This document shows, in pieces, positions 38,870 through 51,258 of a stretch of 64,000 bases of DNA (its first letter is position 1; the number at the start of each line of letters is the position of its first letter). Made by a program: the position numbers and the translations under genes. The DNA comes from Tetranychus cinnabarinus. Its lineage: Eukaryota; Arthropoda; Arachnida; Trombidiformes; Tetranychidae. The notes under the pieces are model-generated. The model was not told where the DNA came from and ran no database searches. It saw nothing but the letters and a program-made list of their open reading frames with translations. The stretch spans positions 5,719,001 through 5,783,000 of the forward strand of contig WHVY01000002.1 in assembly GCA_022266195.1 (NCBI GenBank), in the 5' to 3' direction.

Positions 38870-41800
38870 AATTGAATGGCGAGTGTATATCACAATCTTA
38901 CTCACGCATTTAAGGAATTCATGGTTTTCAGTTATATATTGCATTCAACACTTTTCATTCACTTTCAATGGATTTGTTGATCTATTGTTGATTATCGTTT
39001 GTGATGTTGTTTTTCATCAAATTGTGTAGGTAGACTCAAAATATGTTTTTTTACAATTTAGTCTCTTTTCTGGTGATACGAATTTGTATAATTTTAAAGA
39101 TCTTCATCTTCCTACTCAACAATAATTTAGACGAACATTTTTTGATGGTGGCAACAAGTCGCTAACAATATCGCGATTAATTGCTGCTACCATTTTTTGC
39201 GTAACCTTATGATGGTGCTTAAAAATTTGTTAATCCAGTTGCAGCTATTTTTTATTCTAATAGTTTAAGCCCTTTCAATTCACTAAAAGTCAAGTAACTT
39301 GAATTATTATGTTAAAATTTCTCATCTCAAGTCAAGTTATCTATTTTTTGTGGTTTAAATGCGGAAAAGATTATCTTTCATTTCATCCAAAATCCTTTAG
39401 ATTCATCGATTTAGCATAAACCACTCACAGTGCTTTACTTTTCATCAATATTATTCATTTCATCTTGAGATAATTTGAATAATGTTGATCGCAATCTTTA
39501 AGATGATAGTTATTTTTCACCTTGATTGACATTGGTGATGAGGATAATAATAATGTTCAATTTTGTAAAGAAAACGCTTCAACATTCAAATCAATTTTCA
39601 AAACATTTCCGTATCTATTTATCAATGAAGAAGGTTTAAAACACGTTAAAGTAACACCAAGAAATAAAAGGTTTATGCAAAATCATCCCTTCATTTCTCC
39701 CTTTATCATCGTTTTCATCTTTATAATCTTTATCATATAAACTGCATTCTATTTACGTTGATTTCAATTTTTGTTGAAAATACTTTTACTGCCTAATATT
39801 CCTAACTTGTTTCTCCTTTTTTTCAATCAACAGTAAACATGAAACATTGAAATATCCGGATATAACGGGACGATGTTGGTTAATCCACCGGAACGAGAGA
39901 TTTTTCAATGAAATGTTAAAGATGATAATGATAGTGATGGCGACGATGTAAAGAGAAGCAATTGCAATGATGCAAAACTTGCCGAACAAGATGCTTGACA
40001 TAAATTTATCAACATTTCACAAGCAATCAGACTCTAAAGGTTATCCTGTGAACTTTTAATATTACCCGTTGAATCAATCTATTACCCAGTTTTCAGGGGG
40101 AAGAAAGGTTTACCTGGTCCAGGATCCACAAAAGCACCAACAAACCACAACTATTATGGTTAATGATAACAATGATGGTTATAATAAAGGTATTTGTTGT
40201 TTAACCCCTTTTGTTTGACTGAATGTCAAACACTACAGATTGTTACTTAAACATTTTATTATATGATTCACAAACAAAAATAAAAGCAAAGATGAAGATG
40301 TTTTACAAGAATTAATAAACTGGTTTTTTACAATATTTATTATTGATAAAAATACTTTCAAATTGAAACAGTTTATTATTTCCAAACATTGTCGGTGTTA
40401 AATTGAAATTTAATGAGGCAACAAAGATTTTTTCAAATGTAATTTAATTTACCCGAGTACAATATAAAAAGGTGATAAATTTCATATTTTACTAAGCAAA
40501 CGTTTTAAAATGATAAACTAATATTTTTTGTTTCTTTTTTTCTCCGTTTTCTCCTTAGGCTGGCTCTTAATTGAGGAAATAATTTTGCTAAAGATCAACA
40601 AGGCATTTAGAGTGAAAATCATTGGAAAAAAGCTATTCAACTTTATTAAATATCAATGAAACACTTGATTTGATAGTAAAGGAGAGAAAAAAAGTGACAC
40701 CAGGATAACTCATTGAGAGAGGGGAATTTAAATTCAACGGAGAACAGTTAATTGTTGATGAACTCGGGTAACAAATAAGATGAAACAGTTACATCGTTTA
40801 CCAAGACAATTTATCATGAGTGACTTCCGAAGGCATTGGCTTCTTAACGTTTACATCTCATAACTTCATGGACTGATGGCTTTAAGTAAGGTTAAAACTG
40901 TTAATGAAATTAACTGGAATCATGATGAAAATTGGAAATGTATCTTGTCAATTGTAAGGAAACATAGTTTACAAAGATTGCTGATTTTACTGCTCATATT
41001 TAGACTCCATATCTCATGTTGTCTTGAAACGCTTGGTTCATTGGAGATAAATTGTTTTAACTCCACAACCGATTAACAACATGATATCTTGAGTTAAACG
41101 ACAATCAACATTTCCGGATTTTATTTATTACTAAGCTAGATATATTTATGTTCACTTAATTATGTGGTTAAACCTAAACAATAAGGTAGTCCTGGTTATT
41201 TTGTTGCCCTTAAGATTTGCTTGGTTGATAATCACGTCGCTAAGATTGTGTCAATTTATTTGTCTTACCATGAGTCTTCACTTTAATTGTATACTTTCTG
41301 AGGCGTAAATTTTTGACGACTAATTCAAGTAAAACAACTCTTCTGATTCTTGATTAAACTTTTTTTTACCCCTAAATTCACCATCAGTTGATCTCTCAAC
41401 TAACCTCTTCCCAAAGAAACAGGCCAATCATATTAATCACAATCTCATTTCCCCAACAGTCTAAACAATTTAACTTATTAACAGATTTATGAACTAATAT
41501 TTTCCTTCGTTTTATTCATTTTTTCCAGCATCAAAAGAACAGAGAAATCAAAGGAAATGAAATGTTAAATTGTGGTTAAATGGTATTCATAATGATCCAA
41601 GAATAATCTCAATATTGTACTTTTATTTTATGGCCTAACCTAACCATCCTAACACGATTGGATTTCATTCAAAAGCCAATGTCAATGATTTCTGGATTGG
41701 CATCTTCATACTTCCATGTTATGCTTGGTTGGATTGATCATCTTTTGTGAAATGATCTTCGTTTGATCATTTTCAATTGATTTGGCCTGAAAAAGAAGAG

Positions 41801-44800
41801 AAAAGTTTAAAATGGTAAACTGAAAGAGCTAAAATAGGAACCATTTGCAAATCGGAAAAGGGCCACTTATTTAGCCCGATTCCGATTAAATTGTTTCCAA
41901 ATTGTTCTTCAATTGTTTGATCATTTTTCTCATCCATTTGTTTCCGTACAGCCATTCACATCCAAATAAACATTGAGACGACACAATTATACCTGTTGAT
42001 GATTATCATTGCTGATCCTGTTAATCATTCACCACTAAACCTTTAAATTTGGCAACAAAATGATTTACCTGTTAACTTACTTCCATCATGATCTAGGCTA
42101 AACAAAATGACCCTCTAAACCTGTGATATTAGGCAAACCAATTGAAGCAAAAAGGTAAAGATGACAATTCAAACTTTAATCAAACCTGCACTAATCCTTT
42201 GATGATTAATTAATTCTATCTTTATTGTTGATTCTCTTTTCTTTTTCTTTTCAATCAATGGACATTAATTTAGCGCTGTTTTCCTCTTAATACCAACAAA
42301 TGTCACTGAAAGAGTCACAAATTAAATTACAAATCATATTGAAAATGCAGCTCAACGGGATAACACAAAATTGTTTGTTATTAATTTAAAAAAAGATTCC
42401 AAAGTTTCCTCAATTAATCACTTACTGTTAACCTTTATTGTTGTGCTTAAACACAATCAGCATTTGCAAATGAAAATCCTGTTGACAATCACCAGTAAAA
42501 TACAATTAAATCAAGTAACTATGTTAATGATGGTTGTTTTGGTACATGGATGTTCATTAAGGATTTAAAAACAAAAAGGTTGAACAAAAAAGAAATGCAA
42601 GATAATCGTACAAATTAAAGGAAAGAAAAGGAGTTAATGGATTAAGAAAAGGAGATGCATAAAAATATGATTATAATTAACTTAATGATGATGTGTTAAC
42701 TGCTATTGTCAACAGGTGAATGGAAAGAATTAACCAAAATTGAAGTTACAATCATATTGTAAATTTGAAGACAAGGACAATTTACAATTGAAGCTTTTCT
42801 CGCATAAATTATTGACTTTTACGAATTGCATAAAATTCAATTGAACTGTTATTTTGGTGTCAAATTGAAAGGTCACCAAAGGATACCATCACTATCGTGA
42901 ACATTAGAAATCGCTAGAACAAGATTTGGATCAAGATGACCAGCTTATTTTGGACTATTATTGAAACCAGGAACGAATGAAATAATGCCTCGACTTTTAT
43001 GAATTTTCTGGATTTGGACAAAGAATGTTAACCAACTTGATTGGTCATTATGCTGAGTTATATTTGAGTTAAAACTAATTCTGATTTAGTTTTTGAAATG
43101 TTGAAGCCATAGAATTGAATGATTGATTTACAATCAATCGATTAAACCTGATTGATAAACAAGAATGAAATTCATTGATTGGTGTTATTTTAAGTTTATA
43201 ACCTTATTCAACATTAGTCTTATACAGAGCGAAAATATTGGCCTTTATGAAAAGTTAATCATGGTTAGAGAGAAGTGACCATAATGAAGGATCAATTTCC
43301 TGGTGAAAGTGGACATTGTGTTGATTTTCACGAGTTTAAATGAGATTGTAAAATGAATGAAAATGAAAAAGTTAATGTAAGAAGAAGAAGAAGAAAAAGA
43401 TGAAAGCAAATTCATAATGATAATAATAAAGGTTTTGTTAACCTTAATAGCAGTAAACAAGATGGAAAGTTGATTGTTGTGATTAAAAAATGGAGAAAGT
43501 ATTCAACATTAATTAATAGCAATAGAATAAGATTGTTAATAGCAATTGTCTTTTCCCTTTCATCCAGAGATCATCTTTTCATCCCATTTTGTAATTACAT
43601 TAAATCCTTTTCTTCTTCTTCCTCTTTTACCAACATTTTTTAGTCCATCTTTCCTCCTCCTCCACCTCATCATGAAAATCATCTTTATTATAATCTTAAT
43701 TATCTGCTTGGTCATCTTGATCATCTTAAAAGTGGAAAATAAAATCTAATATTTATCACTGAAAAAGTATTAACAATTTAATGTTTGGATTGTGAAGAAA
43801 AGGCTATTTTGATTGTTTCGTTTTCCTATTTTTCTGCCTTTTTTCAACTCTCTCAATCTTTCATCAATACGAATTGAAAATGATGATCATAAATCATGCA
43901 TCAAATGATGTTCAATTTAACTGTAATTTGTATTTTTGGGTGAATTAAATCGTCTATTAATCTTGTCTTAAAAAAAGATTTAGGAAAACAATAATGGCTA
44001 ATAATGGTAAGTAAACAGGTCAACTAAGCGTACAAATAGCGTTTCATTTTGTGTGTGTTTTGTGTGTGAACAAATCAGATTACAATGAAAAAATGCCAAA
44101 AATAGTCAATAATAAACAAATTAACCTCTCGATTAACTTTATTATTTATTCATATTTAAATCAACAATTTTAATGTCTAACCGTTAAACAGGAGGAAACA
44201 CGCAAATAAATGTCAACATCAATGTTATTTAAATGTAAATGATTGAGTTGATTAGGTTAGCTTTTAAATGTGTTATTGTCATGAATAACAAAAAATATTG
44301 TCCTGTTGTTGGTGAAGCAATATTTAAATGATTACAATTTTAATTCCAGGAATTAGGAAGTTGCACTTTATCCTTGTTTCCATCTAATGATGTTACATTA
44401 AGCAAAATATGAATAACTACAATTGGACATCAGCCGAGGGTAAATGATGAAAAATAATGATTGAACAATAATCGTTAGCCAAGGTAGCATCATTTGTTGA
44501 TGATCAACAGTCCAAAGATGAGTCCAACAATTATCATTAGCCGATTGTCCTGGAATCATTATCTAATCATGTTAACAATGGTCATCATGTTTCAAATCGT
44601 GTCCATTGATCGTGTCTTTACCATCCATTTAGTGGAGGAAACAAAGGGATGAAATGGATAAATCGAAAAATCCAGCCAAATGAGCTTCAATAATTAAAAC
44701 CTTAATTACTGGTCCTATTTAAGGTTAAAAGTTTCCAATTTTACTTCTGAGAAAAAAATGCGAGAAAAAAATGATTTCACATTAAAATCAGTTCATTAAT

Positions 44801-47800
44801 AAACGACTTGAAGGTTTAAAAAAATGGTCATCTTTTGAATCATTTATGTTTAGGGCTCAATTGCATTAACTTAAATGACCATTGACCTATTAGGTGACAA
44901 CCTATTTAGCACCTAAAATCATTAATAATAGAAGTTCATTTTTTTGGATTGGAAAATCCAAATGTAAATGTTGACAAAAGAATCAAAATATTTAATAATC
45001 GCCATTATTTACCCAATAAGAGTATAATATGTTTACTTTCAGCGATCCGTCAAGTTTATTGTAATGTATCAGGTCAGTTGAGAAAAAACATTGAATTTTG
45101 GGTTTTCAGGTTTGGTTTCAGGTCCAATTGTTGTCCATAATTTGCTTATCAAATCCTCCCACTTTTCATTCAACTAGATTTGAGGGGTTTAATTGATTAT
45201 CATCGAGCCCACCAATTTAGACCACCAAGTTTCTGCTTTTCAAACAATATTTACAACCATTTTCATGTTGACTGCGATTTGTATAAAATATACATTAAGG
45301 CCTCTTAAGTTATGTTCCGTTGTTAATTTTGTAGGCCTACTATTGATGATGAGCCTGAGTATAATGAAGATGATGAATGATTGATGGTTGATCTTCACAG
45401 GTTTAATTATGTAGACAATCAGATTAATCTTTAAGGTCTCCTCACTCTGGGTTCAACTGGTTGGGGTTGACTTGATGATGATGAAGGTTTTCCCAATCCC
45501 TTTTAATGGTCAATCCAATGTTAGTCAATCTTAATCATCTACGAATAAATCATCAATAAAGGTAAATAAAATGTTGTTGAAAACATTTAATTCAACTTGA
45601 AATTACATTCCCCAGTCCAATCTGATTGTATTGTTAAGATGTAACTTGTAACAATCAACATTTACATCTGATTTCACGTATCCTTTCCTTGTGCTAAAGA
45701 GGTGAGTGAAGAAAAGAGAAGAAAAAGCTTTCCATCTTCATTACAATAAATTATTATTATTATCATTAGTAGTCAATCCCAATAGGTAAAAGTAAATAGC
45801 CAATGAATTTGTTACCTGTTAAATGTAATCATAACTACAACAGCAACAGTAACAACCAAAAATGCTAATAATATAAATCAAGTGAGCCTCTTCAAGTTTA
45901 ATCAAATTGTTTCACAGAACAGAACAGGATGATGATGTTGATGAGGGAAAGATGGTAATCATGATGATTAGGATGAGGATGAAAGTAGCATGAGCTGGCG
46001 AACCAACAAGCGTGTTAATTCATTTGACGGACTCACAATCTTCAACTTGACAGGATAAAATTCACTGGAGTTTTAAGCAAGACCAATAACCTGGAAAAAT
46101 TTTAGTCCAAAAAATAAGGTGATTCCATATTTTGCCTTGTGATATCTTCAGTGTAACTTGGACCCAAAATCACCTAAATTACTTGTTGACTTGCGATCAA
46201 TTTTTGCTATTATTTTCCTGCTTTAATCCAATTTTGTTGCCTCTCAAATACCAGTTAAACTCAAGTTTACGTTGATTATTTTGGATAGGTTTAACCAGAA
46301 GCGTTGATGATTGTGCATAATCTGTACGTGAAAGAAAAGGTTTCAATTAAAGTGGCAAATCAAGTTAATTTGAAGATTTCATGGGCTGTTAACAATTTCG
46401 TGAGACTAAATTGAAAACAAAATTTGATTATTATACTCACCAAGTTAACAGAAATTAACTTCGGCTAACTTGTTATTACAAGAAAAGATAAATTAATAAC
46501 CGTAAAAGTGAAAAATTTTCAATCTCTTTGTTTACCTTTTTTTGACTCCTTTTGCTGTTGAGTTTTGCTGTTATTTATGTTCACACTCATCATCTTTACG
46601 AACAATCATTTTTAATCCATTAAAGGCATTATTAGATTGATTGTCAATTGATTGTTCTTCATCTCTTTTGTTGAATTTTTGGGTAAAATAATGAACTTTT
46701 AAAAACACTTGCGGTTGAGGCAAAATTTTCACAAATATTGAAAACGACTACAAAAAAGTAGCTATTTTCAGTAAAGTTAAGTAATCGTAATTCAAGATCT
46801 TATGTTGAATCAAATATTTCAAATTCCTGAGTTTCAAGCCACCCTTGCGCTAATAATTCATCAATCAGCAAAGCTTAAGGTGTCAATTGGTGAATAAATA
46901 TAATGATAATTGTGTGTAGATGTTGAAAAACAAATGAAAGATTAAAAGGTAAAGATGAGAGCGACTGGATAAGTCCTTTCCAAGCATATTTTATTATACA
47001 CAATTGAACCAAAGATCTCCATAAAAATTGACGATCACGAACAGAGAATTGCTAGTAAGTTGCTAACCAATAATCAGGAAAAATTAAACACAATTAGAGA
47101 CAATACAAACAATCAAAATTTTAAACAGTTTAATAACTCGGTGTTTCGAGATTGAAAGACTTGATAGCTTCAGAGCTGCCATCTGCTTGTTTTGCAATCA
47201 ACTATCAACTGATTTGATCAAAATGGAAACAATCAATTCTTAAGATTCAACAGTAGTTGCTCCTGATTTGAAATTGAATATTAAAAGTAAACTCAAATAT
47301 CTAAGGAAACACTTCACAGCCTGACCCTCGACGATTTTGATAACTCAACTTGCTCTATCGAATGACATTTGCCTCATTTAAACTATTCAATCTCATTTGA
47401 TCAGAATGAAAATATTCTTTATTCTTCAATGATTATTCTTAATTGCAATTGAGTGTGTGATTTAAATCGAAATTCCAGTCTGATTTTTGCCAAGAGTTGT
47501 TTTAGATTAATCCTAACATCTTTCAAAGGGATGAATTTATTAAAATTACAGTTGAGTACAAAATTGTCTAGAAATGAGCAAGTAAGAAGCAATCTGAAAA
47601 TAGTGTTGATCGCCAGTTTTTGATTAAAATTTGATAGGAAATCAGTGTCCAGATTTTGTTCCTGAAACATTGGATGATTTCAGATACTCAACTGAATTTG
47701 ATAATTAAAATTGAATTTTGAATTCACTTTACTACATGTGCCATCTATACTTTGAAAGCTTTACTATTACTGCATTGTGAGTATTTTGATTCTGTTGAGT

Positions 47801-48078
47801 GCATAATATTATGAGTAAGATAGGCTTCCTTTGTGGCGCTTATGATGTTGACTTTACTCTCACCTGTAATACCAAAACGAGTTTTTATACGTAACAATCA
47901 TCAGTTGGTTGTGATAGAGTCATTTTTTTATTATTTTGTCATGTTTATTATTTAGTTCGCTTATTAATGTGTTTCAAATGTAAAGTCCAACCAATCTATT
48001 GTTTTTAGAAAACAGTTTAACACCTTATCTTTTCGGCGAAATTTTTGAGCTGAACCAGTTTTTTTCATGTATAAACTA
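38870..48078. other. Long gene-poor interval upstream of lunapark
   Basis: About 9 kb of AT-rich sequence. An open frame at 39522-39740 has some protein-like composition in its first 50 codons but no recognisable start context or domain. Elsewhere there are only short chance frames. The lunapark promoter should lie at the right end. Confidence 0.4.
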
Positions 48079-49604
48079 ATGGGTATTTTGTGGTCCAAAT
48101 TAAGGGTGAGTTTTGTTTATGTTCCTTTTTACTAAATATTATCACCTTTTGTACCTTTAATTCACGATTTTAACGTGCATTATTTTCATCTACAGGGCAA
48201 AGAAACTTCACAAGAAAGGTTAGAGAGGATCACAGAAGAGATACGATCTTTGGAAGATCATAAATTTTCAGCAATCAAGCAGCAAAAGAATATTATTTTT
48301 CTCCTTTTTGTCATCTCTGGTCTCATATATATTTTTGCTTTAGGTGTCTTCTATTTCTATTACTTACCCAGCAGCCCGGATTGGGTTAAAAGATGTTTAT
48401 ATTCACTTCCTCTGGTGGTGTTTCCTCTCCTGTGAGTATTCATATCCTACTAAATACCCATTCGTTGCCTATTACGACTTCTCATTTATGTATTTCTTTT
48501 TTCAGAGTTTATTTATTGAAACAATTTCTTCAATGGTATTATTTACAAGTAATAGACAAGAAAGAAGACAAACTCAAAGATCTACGTCGAGAGAAGAAAA
48601 GAATTCTTGACAAAGTAATGGAAACAGAAACTTATAAAGTGGCTAAAGAGCTTCTGGAAAAGTATGAGCCTTCAGTGTTGAAAGAATCTCGGCCAAACTC
48701 ATGTCCATCATCTCCAGCTAATTCAGGATACTCAAATGTTCAGCAACAACAACAACAAAGAGTCCGATATCGTGGATCAATGCCACCTCCAATGTTACTC
48801 AATTCTAGTTTTATTAGAACGCCTGAAAGACCCAGATTAATGGCTGATAATAGTATGAATGCTTCACAAACTAGTATTCAGCCTATTTCTCCCCAGTTCG
48901 GTCGAGTTTCCATGATTCGTCCTGCGCTTACACAATACCCAGCTTTACCAGCACCCAGATTGTCACGTCCAATATTAGATCAAAATCGTTCTATTGTTGA
49001 TAAACTAGTTGATTATGTTGTTGGTGATGGTCCGAGCAATAGATATGCTCTCATTTGTAATAATTGTAGTGGTCATAACGGAATGGCCTTGAAAGAGGAA
49101 TTTGAATTCATTTCGTTTCGCTGCTGTTACTGTATGTCCTTCAATCCTTCGAGGAAACAGCGACCTTTTGCTCCAAACATAAGTCAAAGTGATACGAGCA
49201 GAGATAAGAATCTCGCACCTTTAATCGATGAGCCTGAAAGTGATAATGATAGTCGGCCGGATGAAAATAAACAAACTGCAAAGATTGCCGAAATAAAAGA
49301 GCAAGATGAGGTGTCAGATGCTGAAATTTCTACCGAATCCACTCCAGCGATATCAGTATCTCACTTTGAGAATGATGGAGATAAGCCAAGTGGAGTTGGC
49401 AAGACTGATGAGGAAAACTTTAGAGAAAAGGAAGAAAAGTCACAAGATGAAGTGTCGAGGGTGGCTCAGACTACATCGTTACCAGATAGCTCAGAAAGTC
49501 AAAATAATTCTGAGTTACCATCAAACAGTCCAACTGATGCTCTTAATGATATTGATTTCATTGATGATGAAAATGAAGATGGTGAAAAGAGAGTTTTACT
49601 TTGA
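48079..49604 (+). CDS. Lnpk: Lunapark, ER three-way junction stabiliser
   Basis: Lunapark sits in the curved membranes of ER three-way junctions and counteracts atlastin and supports a tubular network. Three coding exons join in phase (48079-48105, 48196-48431, 48506-49604) to give 453 residues, close to the vertebrate length. The first coding exon is only 27 bases and gives MGILWSKLR; Gly2 matches the N-myristoylated start of mammalian Lunapark. A coiled-coil-like segment (about 12-40) is followed by two closely spaced membrane segments (about 42-64 and 75-95), a second charged coiled coil with DKVMETETYKVAKELLEKY, then a Pro/Ser-rich stretch. The hallmark zinc ribbon has Cys272, 275, 294 and 297 around NGMALKEEFEF. 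The tail is acidic and disordered. The short exon is easily missed, leaving models that start inside exon 2 or 3. AATAAA at 49799 could be the poly(A) signal. Confidence 0.95.
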
Positions 49605-50343
49605 ATTTTTATTCGTTTGTTTTTTGATTACCCATGTAAAGGTTGAACAGATCGAACCACCTAAGCTAAGTTTTCCTTGATGAAAAAAGTTCTAGGTGAG
49701 CCTTAATCAACAATTATTTGCTTCTCTTCCTTATATTTTGTTCACTCAAAACATAAAAAACTGTCAACCTCCGTGGCTTCCCTATTTTAGTCATATTAAA
49801 TAAATTTATATGTAATAAATGACGTGATTAAATCGCAAACTATTCAAACTATTCATTTTCCTTTAAGAGTAAATAATAAAGAAAGTCCATAATATATTAC
49901 ATAATGTATTAATTTTCTGGTTTTGATATAAGTACATGTATTGCATATAAAGTATAGATTCTAGATGAATTAATAATTTACATGCAAGCAACTATTGAAT
50001 GCTTTCAGACTAATCTTGCAATTCATAATACATGTACATGAAAAGGATATTGTTTAAATTTTTGTACCGAAGGTTCTAGCCATGAAAAAATCTACTTTCA
50101 ATATAAACATTGGGACTCGATACCGGTACACAAAATATCATGTCACCGCTAGTTTCACAAGTGTCGTACATACTGTACAACCCCATTGTTGTTGTATTTT
50201 TGTTTTTGTTGTCTGTTGAAAAAGCCGGTTCCCATGTCAATTAACCAAATAAGGAACATTGAGTTCATCAATTATCACCAAAAATATCATTATAATAAAA
50301 ATAACATAAATTATTTACAATGAATAATTAGATCGAAGCTGTT
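49605..50343. other. Convergent 3' interval between lunapark and COMMD3
   Basis: 740 bp hold the 3' UTRs of two genes that point at each other. The plus-strand AATAAA lies in the left third. I see no other element, and the two 3' UTRs could overlap. Confidence 0.5.
49799..49804 (+). terminator. Candidate poly(A) signal of lunapark
   Basis: AATAAA about 195 bases after the lunapark stop codon, before the convergent COMMD3 3' end. Confidence 0.4.
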
Positions 50344-50946
50344 TCAATTAATATTCTTAAAAGTATTTTCCAAGACTTTACAGCAATCTCGCAATTGGTA
50401 ACCTAGATCTTGAAGACCAGGTAAATCAGCAGAGAAGCTTATTTTGGTACCATCTTTGCTAATCAAATCTACTAGATAATTTATTTCATTTATTTGGTTT
50501 CGAGACTTCGATTTGATGATAACATCTTGCCTCCACCTAGCGTCTACCAAGTCTTTAGGACCATTAGATGGTAAAGATCGACCATCATCAATCTTCATCT
50601 TCAGCAAGCGATTCTTCAAGTCTCGCTCTATCTTTTTATATTGGTCAACAATTGGCAGGACAAAGTCTTGAGCGACTGAAGCTTCACTTAGAGCCATTTC
50701 AATCAACGAGATTTCTTCAGAGATAGTTTTGTTGTTTTTGGCAGCTTCAAGAAATAAGCAGGCGACCGATAATCCAACCATTTTTAGTTCACATTTATCC
50801 ATTATCTTTTCATATGAATTTATAGAACGACCATGAACCAATGATTGTCCAACTAATTCAGCTAATTGGATCAGCTGAAATTTAGAAAGTCTTGAATCAT
50901 CTTTGAGAAGAGATAAGCCGGTCATAACAGCTTGACAAAGTTCCAT
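50344..50946 (-). CDS. Commd3: COMM domain-containing protein 3
   Basis: COMMD proteins form the ring-like part of the Commander complex (with CCDC22/CCDC93 and Retriever), which recycles membrane cargo from endosomes. This is a single exon of 200 residues, the length of human COMMD3 (195). It starts MELCQAVMTGLSLLKD, similar in placement to the family N-terminus. A helical N-terminal domain follows (about 1-125). The COMM domain occupies about 130-196, with the characteristic DARWRQDVIIKS strand, YLVDLISKDG, and the closing LQDLGYQLRDCCKVLE helix. The MEL start and the ISFSADLPGLQDL spacing favour COMMD3 over the other nine members, though paralogue assignment by eye is less sure than family assignment. 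It is head-to-head with ARMC8, 312 bp apart. Confidence 0.85.
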   Translation of the reverse strand: MELCQAVMTGLSLLKDDSRLSKFQLIQLAELVGQSLVHGRSINSYEKIMDKCELKMVGLSVACLFLEAAKNNKTISEEISLIEMALSEASVAQDFVLPIVDQYKKIERDLKNRLLKMKIDDGRSLPSNGPKDLVDARWRQDVIIKSKSRNQINEINYLVDLISKDGTKISFSADLPGLQDLGYQLRDCCKVLENTFKNIN

Positions 50947-51258
50947 TATTTGTAATCTTGACCTTTACCAACTAAAATTCACCAAAGTTACAACACTTTA
51001 CATAAATATAAGTCAATTTGATAACAAAAGAAAAAAAAATTACAAATAATTAACGGTTTGTTATTTGGGTAAGCCAACACACCCAATCAGCTGGTGACAA
51101 GTTGCCATTAGAAACTCGTTTTACTTTTTCTCGTATGCTTCAATTTTCAACAGTTGAATTTTATTATAGTTCTAATATTACATCTATCTATCAAATTGTG
51201 TCTGGATATTTTAATCTTTACCTGACGATTTATTTGGTTAAGATCATCTAATCAACAA
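50947..51258. promoter_or_regulatory. Divergent promoter region, COMMD3 and ARMC8
   Basis: Start codons of a minus-strand and a plus-strand gene lie 312 bp apart, so both promoters and 5' UTRs must fit here. I see no clear TATA box placed for either gene; the less AT-rich middle (about 51070-51130) is a reasonable core. Bidirectional promoters of this kind are common for housekeeping genes. Confidence 0.6.

Noticed and set aside
48393..48505. Lunapark starting at an ATG at 48393 in the 403-codon frame
   Set aside because: This start uses exon 2 out of frame plus intron 2; splicing gives both membrane segments and the conserved N-terminus.
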